A stretch of DNA of 64,000 bases from Pasteurella oralis (GTDB taxonomy: Bacteria > Pseudomonadota > Gammaproteobacteria > Enterobacterales > Pasteurellaceae). The first letter of the stretch is position 1. The number at the start of each line of letters is the position of its first letter. The stretch covers positions 1 to 64,000 of the forward strand of contig NZ_NXGB01000006.1 in NCBI RefSeq assembly GCF_002850605.1. Reading direction: 5' to 3'. This document shows, one piece after another, positions 21,592 through 31,570 of the stretch. The position numbers and the translations under genes are program-made. The notes below the pieces were generated by a model. It was not told the origin of the DNA. It saw only the letters and a list, made by a program, of their open reading frames with translations, and did not search any database.

Positions 21592-21627
21592 AAAAGTCTG
21601 TCTTATAATTAAGGCAGACTTTTTTAT
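21592..21627. terminator. Terminator after crr
   Basis: AAGTCTGTCTTA pairs with TAAGGCAGACTT (one wobble) and is followed by a T-run. It also overlaps the stop codon of the converging exported-protein gene, so it may serve both strands. Confidence 0.8.
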
Positions 21628-22244
21628 TTTAATTGTGAAAATTCATTGTTTCTATTTTCTAATTGATAATTGGGGGGTAATTCTGGATTTGCTGAATCTT
21701 CGGTCAGTGGAGCTATTTTAGGCGTTGAATTTGGTGCTTTTTCATCACTTGCTTCCTGTTTTTCATCGCCTAATAATTTAGGTTGTAGTTTAGGAAAGTT
21801 CGTATTCGGTGATAGCCAAATTGCAATTAATGCTTGGGTAAATTGGGTATCGAACTCTTTATCTAAAATAGTGTCATTGAGTACAAAATAGCCACGATCT
21901 TCAAGTGCGATATAATTTAAGACATCATTTGGGGAGATATCAGGAAAAATCTCTTTGAGCATAACGAGGTATTGTTTGCCGTCAATATCCTTAAGCTTTA
22001 AATTATCTATTTCTTTGACTAAGCTAATTGCAAAATTTTTGCCTTCAATTGGTTTGGCATAGTTAAATGTTAACATTAATGGGCGTAAGTTTTCTTCATA
22101 ATGTCCAGTTTCGGTGTAAAGGCTAATCGTATAAACATGGAAAGGACCCCAATTATAATCAGCTTTTCCCACATTCAGCCATTGTGCTGAAAGTGTTGTT
22201 GAAAATAAGCACAAAATTGAAAATATTAATGCATTAAGTTTCAT
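21624..22244 (-). CDS. Exported chalcone-isomerase-like protein
   Basis: A 206-residue secreted protein with a clear signal peptide (MKLNALIFSILCLFSTTLSA, cleavage likely after residue 20). The following KADYNWGPFHVYTISLYTE resembles the start of the chalcone isomerase-like (PF16036-type) periplasmic proteins. The C-terminal 45 residues are Pro/Glu/Asn-rich and probably disordered. The start chosen is ATG 22244, which follows GGTGAG and gives the signal peptide; an upstream in-frame ATG would hide it. Function unknown; family assignment is tentative. Confidence 0.7.
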   Translation of the reverse strand: MKLNALIFSILCLFSTTLSAQWLNVGKADYNWGPFHVYTISLYTETGHYEENLRPLMLTFNYAKPIEGKNFAISLVKEIDNLKLKDIDGKQYLVMLKEIFPDISPNDVLNYIALEDRGYFVLNDTILDKEFDTQFTQALIAIWLSPNTNFPKLQPKLLGDEKQEASDEKAPNSTPKIAPLTEDSANPELPPNYQLENRNNEFSQLK

Positions 22245-22292
22245 TATAAACTCACCATAAACATATAATTGGCGCTGATTATAACAAAACAA

Positions 22293-22323
22293 ATAAAAAA
22301 AAGGCGAACTTTACGTTCGCCTT
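22293..22323 (-). terminator. Terminator of fumC
   Basis: Read on the minus strand: AAGGCGAAC, loop GTAAA, GTTCGCCTT and a run of T. A strong rho-independent terminator about 20 bases after the fumC stop. Confidence 0.9.
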
Positions 22324-22341
22324 CATTGGAAATTTATTGAC

Positions 22342-23736
22342 TTATTTTAAGCTACCAACCATGTCTTCTGGACGAACCCATTCATCAAATTGTTCTGCCG
22401 TCACTAGACCCAGATTAATTGCTTCTTCTTTTAATGTTGTTCCATTTTTATGTGCTGTTTTAGCAATTTTAGCGGCATTTTCATAGCCGATATGAGTATT
22501 AAGTGCAGTAACTAACATTAAAGAGTCATCAAGTTGTTTCTTGATGCGAGGATAGTTAGGTTCAATACCTATTGCGCAATGCTCATCGAATGACACACAA
22601 GCATCGGCAAGGAGTTGCGCAGATTGTAAGAAGTTATATGCCATCACTGGTTTGAATACATTCAACTGGAAGTGACCTTGTGTGCCAGCAAAAGAGATTG
22701 TGGTGTCATTGCCTAATACTTGTGCACAAACCATTGTCATGGCTTCACATTGAGTTGGGTTGACTTTACCAGGCATAATAGATGAACCTGGTTCATTTTC
22801 AGGGATTAAGATTTCACCAATGCCAGAGCGTGGACCAGAAGCTAATAAACGAATATCGTTTGCGATTTTGTATAAAGATACCGCAAGTTGTTTTAAGGCG
22901 CCGTGTGTTTCAACAATTGCATCATGCGTCGCCAGTGCTTCAAATTTATTTTCTGCAGTAATAAATGGCAAACCTGTAAATTGAGCGATATAGTCAGCAA
23001 CTTTGACATCATAGCCTTTTGGTGTATTTAACCCTGTACCAACAGCGGTACCACCTAAAGCTAATTGCGCTAAATGAGGTAATGTATTTTTTAATGCACG
23101 CAGACCAAAATCTAATTGTGCAGCATAAGCACTGAATTCTTGCCCTAGTGTGAGTGGCGTTGCATCCATTAAGTGAGTTCGACCAATTTTCACGACATCT
23201 TTAAATGCTTCTGCTTTTTGCGCGAAAGTTTTTTGTAAGCGTTCTACACAAGGAATCGTGACCTCAACGACTTTTTTATAAGCTGCAATGTGCATTGCAG
23301 TTGGATAAGTATCATTTGAAGATTGAGATTTGTTGACATCATCATTTGGATGAATGATAGATTTTTCACCTAACTTGCCGCCGTTTAAAACGTGAGCGCG
23401 GTTAGAAATGACTTCATTGAGATTCATATTTGATTGGGTACCTGAACCTGTTTGCCAAATCACGAGTGGGAATTGATCATTTAGTTTATTAGCTAAGATT
23501 TCATCACAAGCTTGGGCGATTAAATCACGTTTTTCGACAGGTAAAACACCTAAATCATGGTTAGCATAGGCTGCCGCTTTTTTTAAATAACCAAAGGCTT
23601 CAATAATTTCTTGTGGCATTGAGGCTTCAGGACCAATTTTGAAATTATTGCGTGAGCGTTCTGTTTGAGCCGCCCAATATTTATCTGCTGGCACTTGAAC
23701 TTCACCCATAGTGTCTTTTTCGATACGAAATGTCAT
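22342..23736 (-). CDS. fumC: Fumarate hydratase class II
   Basis: The 464-residue iron-independent fumarase that interconverts fumarate and malate. Signatures of the fumarase/aspartase superfamily are present: GSGTQSNMN, the catalytic loop [13 protein letters not shown], and [18 protein letters not shown]. The length is normal. A CRP-like site lies about 100 bases upstream at 23836-23851. It is divergent from holC. Confidence 0.97.
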   Translation of the reverse strand: MTFRIEKDTMGEVQVPADKYWAAQTERSRNNFKIGPEASMPQEIIEAFGYLKKAAAYANHDLGVLPVEKRDLIAQACDEILANKLNDQFPLVIWQTGSGTQSNMNLNEVISNRAHVLNGGKLGEKSIIHPNDDVNKSQSSNDTYPTAMHIAAYKKVVEVTIPCVERLQKTFAQKAEAFKDVVKIGRTHLMDATPLTLGQEFSAYAAQLDFGLRALKNTLPHLAQLALGGTAVGTGLNTPKGYDVKVADYIAQFTGLPFITAENKFEALATHDAIVETHGALKQLAVSLYKIANDIRLLASGPRSGIGEILIPENEPGSSIMPGKVNPTQCEAMTMVCAQVLGNDTTISFAGTQGHFQLNVFKPVMAYNFLQSAQLLADACVSFDEHCAIGIEPNYPRIKKQLDDSLMLVTALNTHIGYENAAKIAKTAHKNGTTLKEEAINLGLVTAEQFDEWVRPEDMVGSLK

Positions 23737-23835
23737 AGTGTTACCTCTTGTTAAAAAATATAAGAAAATTAATGCTGAAATTCTAACACTTGAGCGTTAT
23801 TTGTGGAATGTTATGCTGCAAGCAAAACTTGGTTT

Positions 23836-23851
23836 TGTGATTTAGATCATA
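23836..23851. promoter_or_regulatory. Predicted CRP site between fumC and holC
   Basis: TGTGATTTAGATCATA matches nine of ten conserved positions of TGTGA-N6-TCACA. It sits about 100 bases upstream of fumC (minus) and 118 upstream of holC (plus), and directly abuts an uptake signal at 23852-23860. Control of fumC is the more plausible target. Confidence 0.6.
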
Positions 23852-23968
23852 AAGTGCGGTCAGTTTTATAAAAGTTTTGAAAAAGCCAAGTTGAAAAGCA
23901 GCAATTGCTTTATCTTCACATGCTTTTTCGTTAAAATCTTCCAGTTATACCTTTAATAAAGGATTTAT

Positions 23969-24403
23969 ATGCCGATGTTTAAAAATGCGCAATTTTACTT
24001 GTTAGGAACTGACTCCTATGTCGAAAAAATAGCTTGTGATTTAGCTGCTTCAGCATGGCGTTTAGGCAAACGAGTATTAATCGCCTGTGAAACGGAACAG
24101 CAAGCATTAGATATTGATGAAGCACTTTGGGCACGAGATGCTGATGAGTTTGTGCCCCATAATTTGTCTGGTGAAGTCACGACTTATGCAACCCCAATTG
24201 AAATTAGTTGGAAGGGGAAGCGTAACGCACAGCGACGAGATTTATTGATCAATTTGCAAGTGACAGTACCAGATTATGTTGGAAGTTTTAATCAGCTTAT
24301 TGATTTTGTTCCAACGGAAGAAAGTCTGAAAGTCTTAGCACGCGAACGTTATAAGCAACTTAGACAGCTTGGTTGGCAATTATCAACAGAGCAGATGAAA
24401 TAA
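23969..24403 (+). CDS. holC: DNA polymerase III chi subunit
   Basis: A 144-residue chi subunit of the clamp-loader complex; with psi it links the replicase to single-strand binding protein. The family pattern is visible: AQFYLLGTDS at the N-terminus, LACDLAASAWRLGKRVLI-type helix, ALWARDADEFVPHNL and a C-terminal RERYKQLRQLGW. The MPM start could begin at either Met. The next gene starts 11 bases later. Confidence 0.92.
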   Translation: MPMFKNAQFYLLGTDSYVEKIACDLAASAWRLGKRVLIACETEQQALDIDEALWARDADEFVPHNLSGEVTTYATPIEISWKGKRNAQRRDLLINLQVTVPDYVGSFNQLIDFVPTEESLKVLARERYKQLRQLGWQLSTEQMK

Positions 24404-24414
24404 AGGGAGAAAAG

Positions 24415-24867
24415 ATGAAATTAGCTGAGGCCCTTATGCAACGCGCCGATGCACAGCGTCGTTTAGCACAACTTAATCAGCGTTTGCAGCAAAATGCAAA
24501 GTATCAAGAAGGCGAGAAACCTGCAGAAAACCCGATAGAACTGTTGATGGAATATCGCCAAGTTGCAGACAGTTTAGAAAAATTAGTTGTGCAAATTAAT
24601 CTAGCAAATAATCAGATTACATTATCAAATGGTATGAAAATGGTTGAGGCTCTAGCGAAACGAGATCGTTTGAAAGATGAACATTCTGCTCTTATTAAAT
24701 TAGCAGAAGCAGCTTTACCAGAACAAGATCGTTATAGCCGTAGTGAAATTAAAATGCTTTCATCTGTTGATATTAAAGTAATCCGTAAACAAGCAGATGA
24801 TTTAGCAAAACAGCACCGCGAGTTAGATATTTTAGTGCAACAAGCAAATTGGCAGTATGGTCTTTAA
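24415..24867 (+). CDS. DIP1984-family protein
   Basis: A 150-residue helical, charged protein resembling the DIP1984/septicolysin-annotated family: MKLAEALMQRADAQRRLAQL opening, NPIELLMEYRQVADSLEKLVVQIN, and the C-terminal DLAKQHRELDILVQQANWQ. Long amphipathic helices suggest a coiled coil. The start is the ATG at 24415 after AAGGGAG; the frame is open 14 codons further up into holC. It is probably co-transcribed with holC. Function not established. Confidence 0.75.
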   Translation: MKLAEALMQRADAQRRLAQLNQRLQQNAKYQEGEKPAENPIELLMEYRQVADSLEKLVVQINLANNQITLSNGMKMVEALAKRDRLKDEHSALIKLAEAALPEQDRYSRSEIKMLSSVDIKVIRKQADDLAKQHRELDILVQQANWQYGL

Positions 24868-25094
24868 TTGAGCTTAAAGTGCGGTCAATTTTTTAGGTAT
24901 TTTATTCAGAAGCGAACACAAAACACACACTATGGGAACGAAGAGCAGTTCATTTTTCTGAACTACTTTTGCTCCGTATAAGTGAATGTGTATAACGCAA
25001 ATTGTATTGTGACTACCACGTGTTGATCTGAATAAAAGGGTGGGATAGGGGAATTAATCTAAGCAATCAGATTGAATAAATAAAGGAAAAGCGT
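24868..25094. other. Intergenic region before tpx with a structured segment
   Basis: Contains an uptake signal (24877-24885) and an imperfect stem at 24943-24974, in which AGTTCA pairs with TGAACT and GAGC with GCTC. No gene was found. It may be a terminator of the DIP1984 gene or a structured leader. Confidence 0.35.
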
Positions 25095-25592
25095 ATGAGT
25101 AAAATTACATTAGCAGGCAGCGAGATTGAAGTATCAGGTCGTTTTCCACAATCGCATGAAAATGTTGCTGATTTCACTACAGTCAATGCAAAATTAGAAA
25201 ACATTACATTATCTAGTTTTGCTGGTAAGCGTAAAGTGCTAAATCTTTTTCCAAGTATTGATACTGGTATTTGTGCGACATCGGTACGTAAGTTTAATGA
25301 ACAAGCGGCTCATTTAGAAAATACAGTGGTATTATGTCTTTCTGCAGATTTGCCATTTGCACAAGTACGTTTTTGTGGTGCTGAAGGGATTGAAAATGTT
25401 ATCACATTGTCTACTTTTCGTTATAAAGATGTACATAAACAGTTAGGCGTGGATATTATAGAAGGCCCATTAGCGGGTTTAACCGCGCGTGCAGTGATTG
25501 TATTAGATGAAAATAATACTGTATTACACAGTGAATTAGTACCAGAAATTAAGCAAGAACCCAACTATGAAGCGGCTTTAGCTGTTTTATAA
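25095..25592 (+). CDS. tpx: Thiol peroxidase Tpx
   Basis: A 165-residue atypical two-cysteine peroxiredoxin reducing lipid and other hydroperoxides via thioredoxin. The peroxidatic cysteine is C60 ([12 protein letters not shown]) and the resolving cysteine is C94 (RFCGAEG). AAGGAAAAGCGT precedes the ATG. The length and both cysteines are as in E. coli Tpx. It stands alone between holC-DIP1984 and a small ORF. Confidence 0.96.
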   Translation: MSKITLAGSEIEVSGRFPQSHENVADFTTVNAKLENITLSSFAGKRKVLNLFPSIDTGICATSVRKFNEQAAHLENTVVLCLSADLPFAQVRFCGAEGIENVITLSTFRYKDVHKQLGVDIIEGPLAGLTARAVIVLDENNTVLHSELVPEIKQEPNYEAALAVL

Positions 25593-25750
25593 GCATGTCT
25601 AGTTGTAGTTAATTGAAATATGAAAATACACTTTGAGTAGTTCAATTGATCACATTTGTATTCTTGATGAATATTGACGCGATTAACAACATAGTTACTT
25701 GAAGATGAATTAAAAATCATTTTATAAAAAACTAAAACAGGAGTAAGCCT

Positions 25751-25924
25751 ATGGAAATGCGTTTTTCTTGGTTAAAAATTGCGGCACTTGTGGGGGGAAG
25801 TTTTTTTACTTTCCAACAAATAGATAGAAGTAATTTTGATCTGCTTTGGTTTAGATTAAAGGCATCTTTAAATCGCTATTTTATTGATTTTATGAAAGAA
25901 TTTGATTTATTTCTTTTTTGGTAA
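25751..25924 (+). CDS. 57-residue small hydrophobic protein
   Basis: A short open frame in the 446-base gap between tpx and valS, preceded by ACAGGAGTAAGCCT, a strong Shine-Dalgarno at good spacing. The product begins MEMRFSWLKIAALVGGSFFT, has a possible single membrane segment (about 7-20) and is rich in Phe, Trp and Leu, ending LFLFW. Not recognised. It could be a small membrane protein or a regulatory leader; the ribosome binding site is the main support. The rest of the gap (25593-25750 and 25925-26038) shows no other gene. Confidence 0.5.
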   Translation: MEMRFSWLKIAALVGGSFFTFQQIDRSNFDLLWFRLKASLNRYFIDFMKEFDLFLFW

Positions 25925-26038
25925 TAGTGGGTCTAGAGATTATATTAATGCTTATTAATAGCACGAGTATTTTATGCTTATGCTTAAAACTAAAAAACGA
26001 AATAGTTTAAAGTAAATTTACATACACAGAGAAATATA

Positions 26039-28903
26039 ATGACAAAAAACTTCGAAATGGCAGATCGTTTTACGCCATCTGCAGTTGAACAGACCCGGTA
26101 TAAACATTGGGAAGAAAGTGGTTATTTTAAACCGTCAGAAGATGCTTCAAAACCAAGTTATTCTATTGCTATCCCACCACCAAACGTAACAGGCAGTTTG
26201 CATATGGGGCATGCTTTCCAACAAACGTTGATGGACATTTTGATTCGTTTTAATCGGATGGAAGGACATAATACCTTGTGGCAAACTGGGACAGACCATG
26301 CCGGAATTGCAACGCAAATGGTTGTTGAACGCAAAATTGCTGCAGAAGAGGGTAAAACGCGCCACGATTATGGGCGTGAAGCTTTCATTAATAAAATTTG
26401 GGATTGGAAAGCTTATTCTGGTGGTACAATTAGCCAACAAATGCGCCGCTTAGGTAATTCAATTGATTGGGAGCGTGAACGTTTTACTATGGATCAAGGT
26501 TTATCTGATGCAGTAAAAGAAGTGTTTGTCCGTTTACACGAAGAAGGATTGATTTATCGTGGTAAACGCTTAGTAAATTGGGATCCCAAATTACATACCG
26601 CAATTTCTGATCTTGAAGTAGAAAATAAAGAAAGTAAAGGTTCACTTTGGCATTTCCGTTATCCATTAGCCAACGGTGTGAAAACCGCAGATGGTAAAGA
26701 TTATTTAGTCGTGGCGACTACTCGCCCTGAAACTATGTTGGGAGATACTGCAGTAGCGGTGCATCCAGAAGATGAACGCTATCAATCTTTAATTGGGAAA
26801 ACTGTAGTATTACCATTAGCTGATCGTGAAATTCCAATCATTGCTGATGAGTATGTTGATCGTGAATTTGGGACTGGTGTAGTAAAAATTACGCCAGCTC
26901 ATGACTTTAACGACTATGAAGTGGGTAAACGTCATCAACTGCCGATGGTGAATGTGATGACGCTGAATGCAGATATTCGCTCTGAAGCTGAGATCATTGG
27001 TTCAGATGGTAAAATTCTTGAGAATTACACCGCACTTATTCCGACTAAATATCAAGGTATGGAACGTTTTGCTGCTCGTAAGCAAATCGTCGCTGATTTT
27101 GAAGTACTTGGTTTATTGGATGAGATTAAACCACATGATTTAAAGGTACCTTATGGCGATCGTGGCGGTGTTCCAATTGAACCCATGTTAACTGATCAAT
27201 GGTATGTGAGCGTAAAACCGCTTGCAGAAGTGGCGATAAAAGCGGTAGAAGAAGGCGAAATTCAATTTGTACCAAAGCAGTATGAGAATTTGTATTTTTC
27301 TTGGATGCGTGATATCCAAGATTGGTGTATTTCTCGTCAATTATGGTGGGGACATCGTATTCCAGCTTGGTATGATGAGCAAGGCAATATTTATGTCGCT
27401 CGTAGTGAAGAAGAAGCTCGTATAAAACACAATTTACCTGAAGATTTAACCTTAAAACAAGACGAAGATGTGTTAGATACTTGGTTCTCATCAGGTTTAT
27501 GGACCTTTTCAACGTTAGGCTGGCCAAAACAAACGCTAGATCTAAAAATGTTCCATTCCACAGATGTGCTGATTACGGGGTTTGATATTATTTTCTTCTG
27601 GGTTGCACGGATGATCATGTTCACGATGCATTTTGTGAAAGATGAAAATGGCAAACCACAAGTGCCATTTAAAACGGTGTATGTCACTGGCTTGATTCGT
27701 GATGAGCAAGGACAAAAAATGTCCAAGTCAAAAGGTAACGTTATCGATCCATTAGACATGATTGATGGTATTGATCTTGAAAGTCTATTAGAGAAGCGCA
27801 CTGGTAACATGATGCAGCCACAATTGGCGGAAAAAATCAGTAAAGCAACAATTAAAGCTTTCCCTGAGGGCATCGCAGAACATGGAACTGATGCATTACG
27901 TTTTACTTTAACTGCTTTAGCTACTAATGGGCGTGATATTAATTGGGATATGAAACGCTTAGAAGGTTATCGTAATTTCTGTAATAAGTTATGGAATGCG
28001 AGTCGTTTTGTATTAACGAATGACAAGTTAGATTTAAGCGAAGGTTCAGTAGAATATTCAGTGGCAGATCGTTGGATTCAATCGGAATTTAATCACACTG
28101 TTGAAGCATTCCGTAATGCTTTAGCACAATTCCGTTTCGATTTATGTGCAACGGCACTTTATGAGTTCACTTGGAATCAATTCTGTGACTGGTATCTAGA
28201 GTTGACTAAACCTGTTTTTGCTAATGGTAGTCCAGCACAAAAACGTGGTGCAAGTCGAACTTTAATTAATGTGCTAGAAAAATTATTACGTTTAGCACAT
28301 CCAGTGATGCCGTTCATCACAGAAGAAATTTGGCAGAAAGTGAAAGCGTTTGCAGGTGTCACTGGTGATAGCATTATGTTACAAGCATTCCCTATATTTG
28401 AGCAAAGCGCGCTAGATTATCAAGCAGAGGCAGAAATTAGCTGGATGAAAGAGGTGATTGTTGCAATACGTAATATTCGCGCTGAGTGTAATATTGCTCC
28501 AAGCAAAGGATTAGATCTACTATTACGTAATCTTGCAAAAGCAGATCAAAATTGCTTGGAAAACAACCGCACTTTAATTCAAGCTATGGCGAAGTTAGAT
28601 GCTATTCGTGTGCTTGAAGCAAACGAAGATGCCCCGCTTTCTGTTGCAAAATTGGTTAACAATATGGAATTACTGGTACCAATGGCAGGATTTATCAATA
28701 AAGAAACTGAACTTGCTCGTTTAAATAAAGAAATTGAGAAATACCTTGGTGAAGTTAAGCGTATTGAAAGTAAGTTATCAAATGAGGCTTTTGTTGCTAA
28801 AGCACCGCCTGCTGTGATTGAGAAAGAGCGTGAGAAAATGCGTGAGTATCAAGAAGGGCTTGAGAAGCTAAAAGGGCAATATCAAGCGATTGAAAATCTA
28901 TAA
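26039..28903 (+). CDS. valS: Valyl-tRNA synthetase
   Basis: The 954-residue class I synthetase charging tRNA-Val. The HIGH-type motif is [15 protein letters not shown] (about 48-62), the catalytic KMSKS loop is [10 protein letters not shown], and the editing domain has [17 protein letters not shown]. The C-terminal end forms the family coiled coil ([22 protein letters not shown]). The length matches E. coli ValS. Two uptake signals lie within the coding region (27029-27037 and 28566-28574). Confidence 0.97.
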   Translation: MTKNFEMADRFTPSAVEQTRYKHWEESGYFKPSEDASKPSYSIAIPPPNVTGSLHMGHAFQQTLMDILIRFNRMEGHNTLWQTGTDHAGIATQMVVERKIAAEEGKTRHDYGREAFINKIWDWKAYSGGTISQQMRRLGNSIDWERERFTMDQGLSDAVKEVFVRLHEEGLIYRGKRLVNWDPKLHTAISDLEVENKESKGSLWHFRYPLANGVKTADGKDYLVVATTRPETMLGDTAVAVHPEDERYQSLIGKTVVLPLADREIPIIADEYVDREFGTGVVKITPAHDFNDYEVGKRHQLPMVNVMTLNADIRSEAEIIGSDGKILENYTALIPTKYQGMERFAARKQIVADFEVLGLLDEIKPHDLKVPYGDRGGVPIEPMLTDQWYVSVKPLAEVAIKAVEEGEIQFVPKQYENLYFSWMRDIQDWCISRQLWWGHRIPAWYDEQGNIYVARSEEEARIKHNLPEDLTLKQDEDVLDTWFSSGLWTFSTLGWPKQTLDLKMFHSTDVLITGFDIIFFWVARMIMFTMHFVKDENGKPQVPFKTVYVTGLIRDEQGQKMSKSKGNVIDPLDMIDGIDLESLLEKRTGNMMQPQLAEKISKATIKAFPEGIAEHGTDALRFTLTALATNGRDINWDMKRLEGYRNFCNKLWNASRFVLTNDKLDLSEGSVEYSVADRWIQSEFNHTVEAFRNALAQFRFDLCATALYEFTWNQFCDWYLELTKPVFANGSPAQKRGASRTLINVLEKLLRLAHPVMPFITEEIWQKVKAFAGVTGDSIMLQAFPIFEQSALDYQAEAEISWMKEVIVAIRNIRAECNIAPSKGLDLLLRNLAKADQNCLENNRTLIQAMAKLDAIRVLEANEDAPLSVAKLVNNMELLVPMAGFINKETELARLNKEIEKYLGEVKRIESKLSNEAFVAKAPPAVIEKEREKMREYQEGLEKLKGQYQAIENL

Positions 28904-28909
28904 TGATTG

Positions 28910-28947
28910 AAAAATTGCAGCCAGTGTTGAATTGGCTGCAATTTTTT
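28910..28947 (+). terminator. Terminator after valS
   Basis: AAATTGCAGCCA pairs with TGGCTGCAATTT across a nine-base loop and is followed by a T-run. Strong rho-independent terminator. Confidence 0.9.
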
Positions 28948-29048
28948 ATTTTAATTTTTTCATCTGTTTAGTTAATCTCGCCAAAATTTAGAGTAAGGTT
29001 GCTCCTAGCTAATGAAACGAAAATCTTCGTTTTCTGCCATGCCTAATG

Positions 29049-29077
29049 GAAAAGTGCGGTAAAATAACCGCACTTTT
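29049..29077. terminator. Uptake-signal hairpin downstream of dps
   Basis: AAGTGCGGT (29052-29060) and ACCGCACTT (29067-29075) are separated by six bases and flanked by A- and T-runs. A bidirectional intrinsic terminator built from two uptake signals, immediately after the dps stop. Confidence 0.85.
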
Positions 29078-29081
29078 TTGC

Positions 29082-29561
29082 TTATCCATTGCAACTTTGG
29101 TAAGCTGCAGTAAACATCCAAATTAATTTTTCTTGCTCTTTAATATAATCACTCATTTGTGAAGCTGTACCTTCATCATCAGCTTCTCCAGCAATTTCTA
29201 AGATTGTACGTTGTTGTTTTAATAACTCTTTAAAACCTTTTAGCGTACCAGTTAAGCATTCTTGTGCGCTACTTACACCAATATGTTCTGCAATAGTTGC
29301 GACTTTTAAGTATTGGCTGTAAGCATTGTTTGGTGTATGACCTAAAGTAAGAATACGTTCAGCGATTTCGTCCACTTTAACTACTAAGTCATTGTAAATT
29401 TCTTCAAATTTTGCATGTAACTCAAAGAAATTAACGCCTTTAATGTTCCAGTGATAGCCGCGTACATTGGTATAAAAAACCTGATAATTAGCTAATAAAT
29501 TATTCAGTTCATTAGCTAATTTTTCAGATGAAGTCGCGCATAAACCAATTGCTGTTGTCAT
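29082..29561 (-). CDS. dps: Dps-family ferritin-like DNA-protection protein
   Basis: A 159-residue Dps/ferritin-like protein. The ferroxidase motif reads YHWNIKG...FFELHAKFEEIYNDLVVKVDEIAERI (about 35-72), supplying the His, Asp and Glu iron ligands at the dimer interface. The family forms dodecamers that store iron and shield DNA from peroxide. The start is the ATG at 29561, after TTGGAGAAATACC; an upstream in-frame ATG is poorly placed. The N-terminus lacks a Lys-rich DNA-binding tail. Confidence 0.92.
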   Translation of the reverse strand: MTTAIGLCATSSEKLANELNNLLANYQVFYTNVRGYHWNIKGVNFFELHAKFEEIYNDLVVKVDEIAERILTLGHTPNNAYSQYLKVATIAEHIGVSSAQECLTGTLKGFKELLKQQRTILEIAGEADDEGTASQMSDYIKEQEKLIWMFTAAYQSCNG

Positions 29562-29754
29562 AGGTATTTCTCCAATAATCAAAAAATCAAAATTTTATTT
29601 AAATAACGATGATAAGTCGTTAAGACAAAGCTCATCAAATGAGCAACATAACTACATGATACGTCTTATTCGCAGAGAACGGAAATTGTTAGTAATAATG
29701 ACTTTGATAGGTAATATAAATTAATACTTGTTTTTTGAAAGGATATTTTGTACA

Positions 29755-29797
29755 AAAAGTGCGGCTTAAATTTTAGAAATTTTTTAACCGCACTTTA
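29755..29797. terminator. Uptake-signal hairpin downstream of prfC
   Basis: A variant uptake signal AAGTGCGGC (29757-29765) faces an exact ACCGCACTT (29787-29795), forming a stem of about nine pairs just after the prfC stop on the minus strand. Confidence 0.65.
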
Positions 29798-29804
29798 GCA
29801 TAAC

Positions 29805-31409
29805 TTAGTGCTCTCTGGTTTTGAAGAACTGTACGTCAGGATAACGTTCTTGCGCAAGATTTAAATTGACCATTGTTGGTGCAATATAAGTGAGGTTATC
29901 GCCGCCATCTAGTGCTAGATTTTGTTCATTTTTACGTTTAAATTCTTCAAATTTTTTAGCTTCAGTACATTCAACCCAGCGTGCAGTCGCTACATTGATA
30001 TTTTCGTAAATAGCTTCCACGTTATATTCCGATTTTAAACGCGAAACAACGACATCAAACTGAAGTACACCGACTGCCCCTACAATCAAATCATTATTCA
30101 TTAAGGGACGAAATACTTGTACAGCACCTTCCTCTGAAAGCTGGACTAAGCCTTTTAACAACTGCTTTTGTTTAAGCGGATCTTTTAGGCGAATACGGCG
30201 GAATAATTCAGGCGCAAAGTTTGGAATTCCAGTGAATTTTAAATCTTCGCCTTGTGTGAATGTATCACCAATTTGAATCGTACCGTGATTGTGTAAGCCA
30301 ATAATATCACCAGCATAAGCTTCTTCTGCATGAGTACGATCACCTGCCATAAATGTAAGTGCATCAGAAATCACGACATCTTTGCCAATACGTACATGGC
30401 GAAGTTTCATACCTTTCTCATATTTACCTGATACTACGCGCATAAATGCGACGCGGTCGCGATGTTTGGGATCCATGTTGGCTTGAATTTTGAAGACAAA
30501 GCCAGTGAGCTTTTGTTCTGAGCTTTCAACTGTACGGTTATCTGCTTGGCGTGCTTGTGGTGCAGGTGCCCATTGTGTCAGACCGTCTAGAAAGTGATCT
30601 ACGCCAAAGTTACCTAATGCAGTACCAAAGAAAACAGGGGTTAACTCACCGTTTAAAAATGCATCAAGATCAAATTCATTTGAGGCACCTTGGACGAGTT
30701 CTAATTCATCGCGTAGCTGCTGCGCTAAATCATCACCAACAGCGCAATCGAGTTCTGGATTATTTAAGCCTTGAATTATACGTACTTGTTGAATTGTATG
30801 CCCTTGTCCCGTTTGGTATAAATAGGTTTCATCTTTATATAAATGATAAACCCCTTTGAATAATTTACCACAACCTATTGGCCAAGTGATTGGTGCACAA
30901 TGAATATTAAGTACGCTTTCTACTTCATCAAGTAATTCCATTGGATCGCGAATATCACGGTCTAATTTGTTCATAAAGGTGAGAATTGGTGTATCACGTA
31001 AGCGGGTAACTTCCATCAATTTAATAGTACGCTCCTCAACCCCTTTTGCACTATCGATCACCATTAAACAGCTATCTACAGCGGTTAGCGTGCGGTAAGT
31101 ATCTTCTGAGAAGTCTTCATGTCCCGGAGTGTCTAATAAATTGACCAAACAATCATTATAAGGAAATTGCATGACAGAGGTTGTAATTGAAATACCGCGT
31201 TGTTTTTCCATTTCCATCCAGTCGGATTTGGCGTGTACGCTTGAGCCTTTTCCTTTGACAGAGCCTGCTGTTTGAATAGCTTGTCCATAGAGTAGAACTT
31301 TTTCTGTGATAGTGGTTTTACCCGCGTCAGGGTGGGAAATAATCGCAAAAGTACGACGTTTATTAACTTGTTGTGGGTAATCGTTTAATGACATTGTTTG
31401 TGTATTCAT
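29805..31409 (-). CDS. prfC: Peptide chain release factor 3
   Basis: The 534-residue translational GTPase RF3, which recycles RF1 and RF2 after termination. G1 is SHPDAGKTT, switch II is [12 protein letters not shown] and G4 is NKLD, followed by the EF-G-like domains II and III. Two in-frame ATGs are possible (31409 and 31394); neither has a strong Shine-Dalgarno, and the alignable region begins after both. It is divergent from purC with a 161-base shared gap containing a PurR operator. Confidence 0.95.
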   Translation of the reverse strand: MNTQTMSLNDYPQQVNKRRTFAIISHPDAGKTTITEKVLLYGQAIQTAGSVKGKGSSVHAKSDWMEMEKQRGISITTSVMQFPYNDCLVNLLDTPGHEDFSEDTYRTLTAVDSCLMVIDSAKGVEERTIKLMEVTRLRDTPILTFMNKLDRDIRDPMELLDEVESVLNIHCAPITWPIGCGKLFKGVYHLYKDETYLYQTGQGHTIQQVRIIQGLNNPELDCAVGDDLAQQLRDELELVQGASNEFDLDAFLNGELTPVFFGTALGNFGVDHFLDGLTQWAPAPQARQADNRTVESSEQKLTGFVFKIQANMDPKHRDRVAFMRVVSGKYEKGMKLRHVRIGKDVVISDALTFMAGDRTHAEEAYAGDIIGLHNHGTIQIGDTFTQGEDLKFTGIPNFAPELFRRIRLKDPLKQKQLLKGLVQLSEEGAVQVFRPLMNNDLIVGAVGVLQFDVVVSRLKSEYNVEAIYENINVATARWVECTEAKKFEEFKRKNEQNLALDGGDNLTYIAPTMVNLNLAQERYPDVQFFKTREH

Positions 31410-31487
31410 TTATAAGGTTAAAAAATAATGGGCTATTTTCGCTTATTTTGGCGTTGTTCTCAAATTTATTTATACAATCAATAAAAA

Positions 31488-31503
31488 ATGCAAACGTTTG
31501 CTT
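31488..31503. promoter_or_regulatory. PurR operator upstream of purC
   Basis: ATGCAAACGTTTGCTT fits the published E. coli PurR consensus ANGCAAACGNTTNCNT at all fixed positions. It is located 68-83 bases upstream of the purC ATG and 79 bases upstream of prfC. PurR with hypoxanthine or guanine would repress purC. Confidence 0.85.
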
Positions 31504-31570
31504 ATCTTTCGGAGTAAAGTACGTTACAATATGCCGCAATTTTTATAATACAAAAACAAGGTGCAAACAA

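Noticed and set aside
27126-27873. Antisense frames of 133 and 160 codons within valS
   Set aside because: Mirror frames of a strongly conserved gene; no ribosome binding site or domain.
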